This document shows positions 1 through 7,559 of a stretch of 64,000 nucleotides of DNA, piece by piece. The notes beneath the pieces are model-generated. The model saw only the letters and a list, made by a program, of their open reading frames with translations, made no database searches and was not told the origin of the DNA. The DNA is from JACVRW01 sp963808775 (GTDB lineage Bacteria; Actinomycetota; Thermoleophilia; Solirubrobacterales; Thermoleophilaceae): NCBI GenBank assembly GCA_963808775.1, contig CAWEGR010000005.1, positions 186,001 through 250,000 of the forward strand. Direction: 5' to 3'. How positions within the stretch are numbered: position 1 is the stretch's first letter; each line of letters begins with the position of its first letter. A program made the position numbers and the translations under genes.

Positions 1-481
1 GGTACAGGGCCCAGAGCGCGACCGTCAGAACGGCGGCGATGCCGAGCAGGATCACCCGGTCGGCCGAGATGACGATCTCGCCCGAGATGTCCCAGACGTC
101 CGTGGGCAGATCGCTCTGGACGAACTTCGGCGTCGACTCGTAGCGCAGGATCGCGATCGACTGCAGCGTGATCAGCACGCCGAGCGTCGCGATCACCCGC
201 ACGAGCGGCGCCGCGTGGCGCAGCGGGCGCATCAGGAACAGGTGCGTGACGGCGCCGATCGCCGCCGAGAACCCGACGCCGACGATGAGGGCCGGCAGGA
301 AGCCCCACCCCTGGTTCGCGGTGAGCTCCCACCAGACGTAGGCCCCGGCCATCCCGATCGCCCCGAGGGCGAAGTTCAGGACGCCGGAGCCCCTGTAGAT
401 GATGATCAGGCCCTGAGAGGCCAGTGCGTAAAGCGCGCCGACGCCGAAGCCGAGGAGCGCGAACCTGATGACCTCTTCCAC
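1..481 (-). CDS. Branched-chain amino acid-type ABC transporter permease (LivH-like), partial
   Basis: This is an inner-membrane permease of a LivH-type ABC importer. The reading frame starts at a GTG at 481 with a GAAGGT ribosome-binding site just upstream, and runs off the left edge, so the C-terminus is missing. The N-terminus (VEEVIRFALLGFGVGALYAL) is the first membrane helix. It is followed by the family-typical stretch GLIIIYRGSGVLNFALGAIG near residues 25-45 and further hydrophobic helices. It lies 79 bases downstream of the substrate-binding lipoprotein gene on the same strand, so the two form one transport operon. The ATP-binding subunits would lie beyond the window. The transported compound is not shown; the neighbouring catabolic genes suggest an organic acid or ketone rather than necessarily leucine. 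Confidence 0.88.
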   Translation of the reverse strand, partial: MEEVIRFALLGFGVGALYALASQGLIIIYRGSGVLNFALGAIGMAGAYVWWELTANQGWGFLPALIVGVGFSAAIGAVTHLFLMRPLRHAAPLVRVIATLGVLITLQSIAILRYESTPKFVQSDLPTDVWDISGEIVISADRVILLGIAAVLTVALWALY

Positions 482-560
482 GGACCTTCTCTCTCGGATC
501 GGCGGCGACCGAGGCCGAACCGGTCCCGGGCGTGCAGCCCGGGACCGGTCACCCCCTAGG

Positions 561-1865
561 TCAGCCGCAATTCATCGGATTCTTGCCTCCGGCGATCTCC
601 GACACGTCCTCGAACTCGGTGGTGAGCGGCTTCAGCTCGCCGTTCTCGAGCGTGCTGTAGACCACGCACCGGTTGAAGAGACGGTCGAACCCGGCGGGCC
701 CGCCGTCGTCCTTCCACGGCTTGGTCAGATCGAGCGGCGGGACCATGCCCGGCAGATCGATCTGGGCCTTGCCGGCAGCCTCGAGGAACGCGGGCGCGCT
801 GACGTCGCCCGACATGCCCTCGACGACCTGCTTGAACCCCTCGTACGCGGCCCAGGTGCCCATGCCGCCGAGGCTGTTGTAGTCCTGCTCCGTATCGGCG
901 TCGTATTCCTCGAGCGCGCCGCGGTAGTCCTCCCACTGCGGCTCGCCGATGTCGGGATACATGCCCGCGATCACGTCGCCGTCCGTGACGTCCTCGAAGC
1001 CCTTGGCGACCTTCTCGTTCAGGTTGCCCTGCGGGCCGTACATGCGCGCGTCCGAGCCCGACTGGGCGAACGCGGGCATCCACGCGATGTAGGGCGTCTC
1101 GGACACGATCATCACGAGACAGTCGGCACCGTCCGTGGCCTCAGCGACCTCGGCGCTGTAGTCCTTCGCCGTTGCCGGCAGCGTCACGTACTTGCCGATC
1201 TTGGTGTTGAGCGACTTGGCGGCGTCGTCCATCAGCGGCTTGAACGCCTCGGCGCCCTCGATGATGACGCCGTTGATGTTCTTGCAGCCGTCGTCGACGG
1301 CACGCTTCACGAGCCCGACGCTGTAGAGGGGCTGGTTGCCCATCGGGAAGACGCTCTCCGTCGTCAGCTCCGCTGCCGAGATGGCGCAGCAGTTGCCGAA
1401 GTAGGAGATGCCGGCCTTGTCGAGGATCGGGACGATCGCGTCACCCGTGAAGGTGAAGTTTCCGACCACCGCCACGGCGTTGTCCGCCACCGCCTTGCGG
1501 GCGCACGCGGCCGCGTCGGTCGGCGTGCCCTTGGCGTCGCAGAACTTCGCCTCGAGCGGCCGGCCGTTGATGCCGCCGTTCGCGTTCACCCACTCCTGAT
1601 AGACGCGGGCCGTCTCCTGGATGTTCTTGTACTGCGGGCCCTGGGTGTTGACGTCGGTGATCGTGTAGGTGACGATCGGCTCGCCCTTCGGCGCGTCGGC
1701 GGCCTGCTCCGTCGAATCGCCGCTGTCACTCGACGAGTCGTCGTCGTCATCGTCACCACATGCGGCGAACAGCAGCGCACAGGCGACGAGCGCGATCAGC
1801 GCGAGCAGTGGCCATCTCCTCCATGCTCCACCCGGCTCAGGGCGGGCGTCTTCCGTCATGGGCAT
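561..1865 (-). CDS. ABC transporter substrate-binding lipoprotein (LivK-like)
   Basis: This 434-residue receptor is the extracytoplasmic substrate-capture component of the adjacent LivH-type importer. A basic N-terminus and hydrophobic stretch end in a lipobox (LLFAAC, Cys near residue 36), followed by an Asp/Ser-rich linker. The rest matches the periplasmic binding fold type I of LivK-like proteins: DVNTQGPQYKNIQETARVYQ, then VNANGGINGRPLEAKFCDAK and later VVGNFTFTGDA. Length is typical. The gene is the first of the leftward transport operon and begins about 130 bases from the DUF3237 gene. The ligand cannot be read from sequence; aromatic, branched-chain or ketone-derived acids are all possible for this family. 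Confidence 0.9.
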   Translation of the reverse strand: MPMTEDARPEPGGAWRRWPLLALIALVACALLFAACGDDDDDDSSSDSGDSTEQAADAPKGEPIVTYTITDVNTQGPQYKNIQETARVYQEWVNANGGINGRPLEAKFCDAKGTPTDAAACARKAVADNAVAVVGNFTFTGDAIVPILDKAGISYFGNCCAISAAELTTESVFPMGNQPLYSVGLVKRAVDDGCKNINGVIIEGAEAFKPLMDDAAKSLNTKIGKYVTLPATAKDYSAEVAEATDGADCLVMIVSETPYIAWMPAFAQSGSDARMYGPQGNLNEKVAKGFEDVTDGDVIAGMYPDIGEPQWEDYRGALEEYDADTEQDYNSLGGMGTWAAYEGFKQVVEGMSGDVSAPAFLEAAGKAQIDLPGMVPPLDLTKPWKDDGGPAGFDRLFNRCVVYSTLENGELKPLTTEFEDVSEIAGGKNPMNCG

Positions 1866-1993
1866 CCTCTATCTCCTCCTGGGAGTAAGCGGGCCAGCAG
1901 CCCGATTGTGGGCAAGCGTACGATCGGTCCCAGAGGCGGTGGAGTGGCGTCCCGCGCTCCTGTTGGAGAATCACCAAGCGGCCACCGGCCGCG

Positions 1994-2446
1994 CTAGAGC
2001 GCTCTGTAGACGCGATACTCGACGACCGGCCCCGGGTGCAGTCGGCCCTCGCCCAGGAAGACCGTCCGATTAACCCACTCGTAACGTTCGTCGCCGGTCT
2101 CGAGCCGAGGCGCGGTGCGGAAATAGTGGTCGCCGTAGTCGCTCGAGCGCTCGCCCGCGTTGGCCGCGTGGGCAGCCTCGTTGTACTCGATGACGCCGAA
2201 GTACTGGACGTAGATGTGCGCGCCGTCGTCGGTCTCGATCTGCAGGCGGACGTCGAGCCGACCCCAGCCGTCCGGGCCGACGAGCACCCAGTCGCCGCCG
2301 CCGCTGCCGACCTTCCCGTTGATGCGCTCGCCCGTGACCTCGCCCCCGAGCACCTCGCGCACGCGGCGCTTGCCGAACGGGCCCTCGCCGATCGGCACCG
2401 CGTCGTTCAGCCTCGCCGTGAACGTGAATTCGTGAACCAGCTCCAT
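1994..2446 (-). CDS. DUF3237 domain protein
   Basis: This 150-residue protein belongs to the small beta-barrel DUF3237 family, whose biochemical role is not established. The start chosen is MELVHEFTFTARLNDAVPIG at 2446; an upstream in-frame extension is Arg-rich and overlaps the divergent promoter region, so it is unlikely to be coding. Recognisable family features are the IGEGPFGKRR segment, the GGEVTGERINGKVGSGGGDW loop, and a C-terminal RTAPRLETGDERYEWVNRTV. It sits between the transporter and the divergent E1 alpha gene, and similar proteins often accompany degradation clusters. No signal peptide is seen, so it should be cytoplasmic. Confidence 0.82.
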   Translation of the reverse strand: MELVHEFTFTARLNDAVPIGEGPFGKRRVREVLGGEVTGERINGKVGSGGGDWVLVGPDGWGRLDVRLQIETDDGAHIYVQYFGVIEYNEAAHAANAGERSSDYGDHYFRTAPRLETGDERYEWVNRTVFLGEGRLHPGPVVEYRVYRAL

Positions 2447-2570
2447 GCGCGTAGCTTCGTGGACCTGGACGCCCGCGGTGCCGCGGCCGGCCGCGGCGCG
2501 GCTGTGGATCCCACGACCGGTCGTGACGCCGCGGCGCGGCCGGCGCGGACGCGTGGGCATGATGAGCCGC

Positions 2571-3500
2571 ATGGACGCCACGGAGCTCTACCGACAGGTG
2601 GCGCTCGTGCGCGCGATCGAGCTGCGCCTCCAGCAGCACATCGCGAGCGAGGGCTTCGGCGGCTTCTGGCATCCCGGCATCGGCCAGGAGGGCGTGCAGG
2701 TCGGAGCGGCCTCGGCGCTGCGCACGGACGACCTGCTCTTCTACGCCCACCGGGGCCTCGGCTACGCGGTGGCCAAGGGCATGGACGCGCGCGCCCTGCT
2801 CGGCGACCTGTTCGGACGGGTCACGGGCAGCACGGGCGGCAAGGGCGGCGGGACGGCGCACTTCGTCGACCCGTCGATCGGCGTGCTCGGCCAGGGCGGC
2901 ACGCTCGGGTCGAGCTTCACGCTCGGCGCCGGCGCCGCGGTCTCCCTCGTCATGCAGGGGAGCGACCGCGTGGTCGCGATCTTCTTCGGCGACGGCGCGG
3001 CCGCGCGCGGCACCTTCCACGAGGCCGCCCTGCAGGCGTCCGTGTGGAAGCTGCCGGTCGTCTGGGTCTGCGAGAACAACGGCTGGGCGCTGTCCGTGCC
3101 GATCTCCGAGCAGAGCCCGACCGAGGACATCGCCGACCGCGCCTCCGCCTATGGCGTGCCGGGGGTGGTGGTCGACGGGCAGGACGCGCTCGCGGTGCAC
3201 GCGGCGACGCTCGAGGCCGTCGAGCGCGCGCGGGCGGGGGAGGGGCCGACGCTGATCGAGGCCAAGACGCTGCGCATCCGGGGCCACTACGAGGGCGATC
3301 GCCAGCAGTACCGAACCGACCTCACGGACGGCGTCGAGATCCCCAGAGACCCGATCGACCTGCTCCGCGAGGTGGTGCCCGCCGAGGTCGCGGATGAGCT
3401 CGACGAGCGCGCCCGGGCCGAGGTCGAGGAGGCCTACGAGGCGACGCTCGCGGCACCTCGTCCGGACCCGTCGATCGTGTTCGAGGACGTGTGGGCGTGA
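2571..3500 (+). CDS. Thiamine-diphosphate dehydrogenase E1 component, alpha subunit (acetoin/pyruvate dehydrogenase type)
   Basis: This subunit, with the E1 beta product, would decarboxylate a 2-oxo acid or cleave acetoin and pass the acyl group to a lipoyl E2. The thiamine-diphosphate motif begins with GDGAAARG near residue 140 and ends in CENN near residue 168, the usual spacing. HRGLGYAVAKGM and GKGGGTAHF are also family-typical. At about 310 residues it is the normal length. ATG 2571 is taken as start; ATGs at 2559 and 2562 are in frame and no strong ribosome-binding site decides between them. Its stop overlaps the E1 beta start (GTGA), indicating translational coupling. The 110 bases to the divergent DUF3237 gene likely carry both promoters. 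The matching E2 is encoded at 9737-11008 on the other strand. Confidence 0.92.
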   Translation: MDATELYRQVALVRAIELRLQQHIASEGFGGFWHPGIGQEGVQVGAASALRTDDLLFYAHRGLGYAVAKGMDARALLGDLFGRVTGSTGGKGGGTAHFVDPSIGVLGQGGTLGSSFTLGAGAAVSLVMQGSDRVVAIFFGDGAAARGTFHEAALQASVWKLPVVWVCENNGWALSVPISEQSPTEDIADRASAYGVPGVVVDGQDALAVHAATLEAVERARAGEGPTLIEAKTLRIRGHYEGDRQQYRTDLTDGVEIPRDPIDLLREVVPAEVADELDERARAEVEEAYEATLAAPRPDPSIVFEDVWA

Positions 3501-4501
3501 GCGTCGCGGCCGAGCCCGGCACCGAGGTGATCGGCTACGGGTGGGCGATCAACCACGCGCTCGCCGAGGAGATGCGCCGCGACGAGCGCGTCTGGATCAT
3601 GGGCCAGGACGTGGGCCGCATGGGCGGGGTCTTCGGCGTCACGCGCGGCCTGCTCGACGAGTTCGGCGCCGCGCGCGTGCGCGACACGACCATCAACGAG
3701 ACCTTCATCGTGGGCGGCGCGGCGGGCGCGGCGATGGCGGGCACCGTGCCGGTGGTCGAGCTCCAGTTCGCCGACTTCCTGCTGATCGCCGGCGACGAGA
3801 TCTTCAACAAGCTCGCGAAGTGGCGCTACGTCCACGGCGGCAAGCTGACGCTGCCGGTGGTCGTGCGGCTGCCGACGGGCGTGATCGGCGGCGCGGGCGC
3901 CGAGCACTCGGCGAGCCTCGAGGCCATGGCGATGCACACGCCCGGCCTCAAGGTCGCCCTGCCCGCCACGCCGGCGGACGCGAAGGGGCTTCTCAAGAGC
4001 GCCATCCGCGATCCGAACCCCGTGCTCTTCTTCGAGCACAAGGGCCTCTACCGGACGAAGGGCCCCGTGCCCACGGACGACGAGCACGTCGTCGAGTTCG
4101 GCCAGGCGGCGACCCGGCGCGAGGGCTCCGACATCACCGTCGTGGCCACCGGCCTGATGGTGGGCCGCGCGCTCGAGGCCGCCGAGCAGCTCGCGGGGGA
4201 CGGGATCGAGCTCGAGGTGATCGACCCGCGCACGCTCGTGCCGCTCGACATCGACACGATCGTCGCCTCGGTCGAGCGCACCTCGCGCGCCATCGTGGTG
4301 CACGAGGCGGTGCGCACAGCCGGCGCCGGAGCGGAGATCGCGGCGCAGATCGGCGAGCGCGCCTTCTTCCACCTCGACGCACCGGTCTGGCGGCTCGGGG
4401 CGATCGACACGCCGCTGCCGCAGGACCCGGAGCTCGAGCAGGTCTGCATCCCGAGCACCGCCGACATCGCGGCTGCGGCGCGGGGGCTGATGGCGATCTG
4501 A
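3497..4501 (+). CDS. Thiamine-diphosphate dehydrogenase E1 component, beta subunit
   Basis: This 334-residue protein is the E1 beta partner of the preceding gene, a transketolase-like pyrimidine-binding domain followed by the transketolase C-terminal domain. Visible marks are NHALAEEMRRDERVWIMGQD near the N-terminus (the conserved glutamate region), INETFIVGGAAGAAMAG, and VIDPRTLVPLDIDTI with VVHEAVRTAGAGAEIA in the C-terminal domain. The GTG at 3497 overlaps the alpha stop by four bases; another GTG at 3491 is possible. Its own stop overlaps the ATG of the next dehydrogenase, so the three genes form a tight operon. Whether the substrate is acetoin, pyruvate or a branched 2-oxo acid cannot be settled from sequence alone. 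Confidence 0.92.
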   Translation: MSVAAEPGTEVIGYGWAINHALAEEMRRDERVWIMGQDVGRMGGVFGVTRGLLDEFGAARVRDTTINETFIVGGAAGAAMAGTVPVVELQFADFLLIAGDEIFNKLAKWRYVHGGKLTLPVVVRLPTGVIGGAGAEHSASLEAMAMHTPGLKVALPATPADAKGLLKSAIRDPNPVLFFEHKGLYRTKGPVPTDDEHVVEFGQAATRREGSDITVVATGLMVGRALEAAEQLAGDGIELEVIDPRTLVPLDIDTIVASVERTSRAIVVHEAVRTAGAGAEIAAQIGERAFFHLDAPVWRLGAIDTPLPQDPELEQVCIPSTADIAAAARGLMAI

Positions 4502-5253
4502 TGGACGGGCTCGTCGCGTTCATCACCGGGGCGGCGTCGGGGATCGGCCGCGCGATGGCGCTCGAGTTCGCCGCGCGCGGAGCCTCGATCGCGGCCTGCG
4601 ACCTCGACGCCGGCGGCGCCGAGGAGGTCCGTGCGGCGGCGCTCTCTGCCGGAGCGCCGGCGGCGATCGCGGTGCGGGCCGACGTGGCGAGCGCGAGCGA
4701 GATCGAGGCCGCGGTCGCCGGCGCCGAGCGCGAGCTCGGCCGCGTCGACGTGCTCTGCTCGAACGCGGGGATCCTCGACGGCTACGCCTCCGCGCTCGAC
4801 ACGGACGAGGGCCTCTGGGACCGCGTGATCGGCGTGAACATGAAGGCCACCTGGCTCGCGGCGCGCGCGGTGCTGCCCGGCATGCTCGAGCGCGGGAGCG
4901 GCTGCATCATCGTCACGGCGTCCGTGGCGGGGATGGTCGCGGGCGGCGGCGGCGTGGCCTACACCGCCTCGAAGCACGGGGTGATCGGGCTGATGCGCCA
5001 GCTCTCCTACGAGTATGCGGCGAGCGGCATCCGCGTCAACGCGATCTGCCCCGGCGTCGTCCAGACCGGCATGACGCAGGCGCTCTTCGACGATCCGGAC
5101 TCGAAGGTCCACGAGTTCATCCCGGAGATCCCGAGCGGGACCTGGGCCCAGCCGGAGGAGATCGCGAAGCTCGCAGCCCTCATGGCCGGCGGCGAGGTCC
5201 CGTTCATGCACGGGGCCTGCGTGGTCGCGGACGGCGGCTGGACGATCAAGTAG
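4501..5253 (+). CDS. SDR-family NAD(P)-dependent oxidoreductase
   Basis: This is a 250-residue classical short-chain dehydrogenase acting on an alcohol or ketone. The Rossmann nucleotide-binding motif TGAASGIG lies near residue 9, NAG near residue 84, a serine in VTASVAG and the catalytic YTASK near residue 150. The acidic residue after strand 2 (ACDLDAGG) favours NAD(H) over NADP(H). The start ATG overlaps the E1 beta stop (TGATG), so it is co-translated with the E1 genes. The 3' end overlaps the convergent hydantoinase-B-type gene by eight bases. A role in oxidising or reducing an intermediate made by the E1 complex is inference. Confidence 0.9.
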   Translation: MDGLVAFITGAASGIGRAMALEFAARGASIAACDLDAGGAEEVRAAALSAGAPAAIAVRADVASASEIEAAVAGAERELGRVDVLCSNAGILDGYASALDTDEGLWDRVIGVNMKATWLAARAVLPGMLERGSGCIIVTASVAGMVAGGGGVAYTASKHGVIGLMRQLSYEYAASGIRVNAICPGVVQTGMTQALFDDPDSKVHEFIPEIPSGTWAQPEEIAKLAALMAGGEVPFMHGACVVADGGWTIK

Positions 5254-7546
5254 CGCCGGAGCGGAGCACCACGTCGTGCAGCGGTCCCTGGCCGGCCAGC
5301 GCGAGCTCTGTGTCGATCCGGAAGCCCGTGACCGGGCAGAGGAACTCGCGGAACACCATCCGGTCGGCCATGTCGTGCGCGTAGTCCGGCACCGCGAACT
5401 CGGCGGCGATCTCGCGCGCGAGCACCTCGCGGACCACGGCCGCGTCCTTGAAGTTGTCGCTCACCGCGCCGAGATCCGCGCCGTTGCACCACCAGCGCCC
5501 GTCGACCACATGGAGCAGGTCGCCGACCCGCTGGGCGCCCGCGGGCACCTCGACGGCGTCGCCGGGCTCCTTGCCGAGGCGCTCGGCACGCCGCTCCCGC
5601 CGGGCACGCTCCGTCGCGTCCGCGTCGACCTCGCCGTCGCGCAGCACCACGCAGTACACGCGCTCGGCCGCATCGGCGTCGAGCAGGCCCTCGGCGGCGT
5701 CGCCGGCCACGGCGGCCGGGTCGCGGCGCAGCGGGTCGCCAAAGCCCCCGGCGCTCGGGAACAGGAACTCCCAGACGTCGCCGTCGCCGACCGCGAAGGG
5801 GGCGACCTTGGCCTCCACCGGCACCATCTCGCCGGTCAGCTCGCCCACGCGGCCCGGCACCTCGCCGGCCGCGAGCCGCTCGAGCACGTCGGTCCCCCGT
5901 TTCGAGATGAACGGGGCGACCGAGCCGGGGTTCGAGCCGAACGGGCCCGCGCCCTTGGCGAACGAGTCGCCGATCGCCAGGGCCACCTGTGACGGGCCCG
6001 CGTTCCACGAGATCGTGCCCTCGACGAAGCCGAGCCCGCCGCGGTGCCGTCCCGCGCCATCCGCCCCGCCGTCGAGCAGCTTGCGGTAAAGGATCACGAG
6101 CGGGAACTGCGCCTCCACGTCCTCGCAGTTGTTCGCCACGCCCTCCGGGATCCAGAAGTGCCCGCCGGCGTCGACGCCGTCGCGCTCGGGCATGCCGCCG
6201 AGCGCGCCCATCATCCCGTTCGTGTTCGGGAAGATCCACGGGTTGCCGCGCTGGTCGAGCCCGCCGCAGATCGTGCAGTACCAGTGGGGGATGCACGGCC
6301 CGAGGATCAGCTCGCGCGCGTCGTCGTCGCCGCAGGAGAGCATCTTCGCCACCACGGAGACCGCGAGATGTAGCTGCACCTCCGTGGTCGTTGCGCCCGA
6401 CGGGCTGACCGCGGCCGGGTGCTCCGCGCAGTTGAGCAGGCCGGGCTCCGGCCGGAACTCGATGCGCCTGTAGACGCCGCCGTACGCGCCGGCGAGGTCG
6501 GAGGTCATCGACTGGGTGATGGCGGCTAGGCAGGCGCCCGACCAGGCCGCGTAGGTCACGTTGATCGAGCCGGCCTGCGGGTCCGTACCGCGGTTGTCGA
6601 CGATCAGCCGGTCGCCCTGCTTCGTGATGTTGATCTGGTACGTGTAGATCGCCTGGTCGCCCGGCACGGCCGACTCCGCGTAGCCGCGCTGGCTCCAGGT
6701 CCCGTCAGGGATCGAGGCGAGGCGCTCAACGAACAGCGCTTCGGCGGCGTCCATCGTGCCGCGCATGACCGCCTTGACGGTGGGGGCGCCGTAGCGCTCG
6801 ACGAGCCCGAGGACCTTCGCCCGCGTGGCCTCGTTGCCGGCGATCGCGGCGCGCATGTCCATCTCGACGGCGCCCGGCAGCCGGCTCTGGCGGCAGAACA
6901 GCTCGAACACGTCCTCGCGCAGCTTCCCGGCGTCGATCAGCTTGAGCGGCGGCCAGCTCACAGGCTCCTGGAAGGTGTCGATCGCGTCGAGGCAGAACGA
7001 GCCGGCGGTCGACCCGCCGACATCGGAGTAGTGCAGCGTGTTCGCGACCCAGCAGAACAGCTCTCCCTCGATGAAGACGGGCGTCAGGAGCGCCGTGTCG
7101 GGCTGGTGCGGCGCGCCCACGTAGGGGTCGTTCGAGAGGAACATGTCGCCCGGCTCGATGCCGAGCGTCCCAATCCGCTTCTCGAGGATGTACTTGATCG
7201 AGAGCGAGTGGCTGTTCGAGAAGTACTGGAGGTTCGGCCCGAGGAATACGAGGTCGCCCACCTCGGTCAGGACCGACGTCTGGAAGTCGCGCGTGAGCAT
7301 CGTGATCGGCGAGACGCAGAGCCGCTGCAGCAGCGCCGAGTGCTCGAAGTTCGCGGCGAGCAGCGCGTAGCGCACCACCTCGTGGGTCACGGGGTCGACC
7401 TCGTCCGCCGTCTCACCGTGGAGCGGCAGCGACTCCGGGATCGGCAGCGGGTCCCGCGGGATGTAGCTGCGCATGCGCCCGTCCCAGAACTCGGGCTCGC
7501 GTGCCTCGGGGAGACCCTCGATCGCCTGTGCCTGTGTGGTTGCCAT
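5246..7546 (-). CDS. Hydantoinase B / acetone-acetophenone carboxylase-type subunit with extra C-terminal domain
   Basis: This 766-residue protein is the large HyuB-like subunit of an ATP-dependent hydantoinase/ketone-carboxylase enzyme and pairs with the HyuA-like gene immediately upstream. Characteristic segments are DPVTHEVVRYALLAANFEH, EPGDMFLSNDPYVGAPHQPD, VANTLHYSDVGGSTAGSF, and GGADGAGRHRGGLGFVEGT. HyuB proteins are usually about 550-600 residues. Here about 150 further residues follow, ending in a segment with CPVTGFRIDTELALAG that resembles the small subunit of acetone/acetophenone carboxylases, so this looks like a fusion. The gene follows hyuA by 13 bases. Substrate could be a ketone, hydantoin or lactam; the ketone-carboxylase reading is favoured by the C-terminal domain and the context. 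Confidence 0.87.
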   Translation of the reverse strand: MATTQAQAIEGLPEAREPEFWDGRMRSYIPRDPLPIPESLPLHGETADEVDPVTHEVVRYALLAANFEHSALLQRLCVSPITMLTRDFQTSVLTEVGDLVFLGPNLQYFSNSHSLSIKYILEKRIGTLGIEPGDMFLSNDPYVGAPHQPDTALLTPVFIEGELFCWVANTLHYSDVGGSTAGSFCLDAIDTFQEPVSWPPLKLIDAGKLREDVFELFCRQSRLPGAVEMDMRAAIAGNEATRAKVLGLVERYGAPTVKAVMRGTMDAAEALFVERLASIPDGTWSQRGYAESAVPGDQAIYTYQINITKQGDRLIVDNRGTDPQAGSINVTYAAWSGACLAAITQSMTSDLAGAYGGVYRRIEFRPEPGLLNCAEHPAAVSPSGATTTEVQLHLAVSVVAKMLSCGDDDARELILGPCIPHWYCTICGGLDQRGNPWIFPNTNGMMGALGGMPERDGVDAGGHFWIPEGVANNCEDVEAQFPLVILYRKLLDGGADGAGRHRGGLGFVEGTISWNAGPSQVALAIGDSFAKGAGPFGSNPGSVAPFISKRGTDVLERLAAGEVPGRVGELTGEMVPVEAKVAPFAVGDGDVWEFLFPSAGGFGDPLRRDPAAVAGDAAEGLLDADAAERVYCVVLRDGEVDADATERARRERRAERLGKEPGDAVEVPAGAQRVGDLLHVVDGRWWCNGADLGAVSDNFKDAAVVREVLAREIAAEFAVPDYAHDMADRMVFREFLCPVTGFRIDTELALAGQGPLHDVVLRSGAT

Positions 7547-7559
7547 CGCCTCTCCGCTC

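Noticed and set aside
468..1997. 509-codon rightward open frame
   Set aside because: It is the antisense shadow of the substrate-binding lipoprotein gene, is Arg/Val/Leu-rich without family motifs, and arises because GC-rich antisense frames rarely contain stops.
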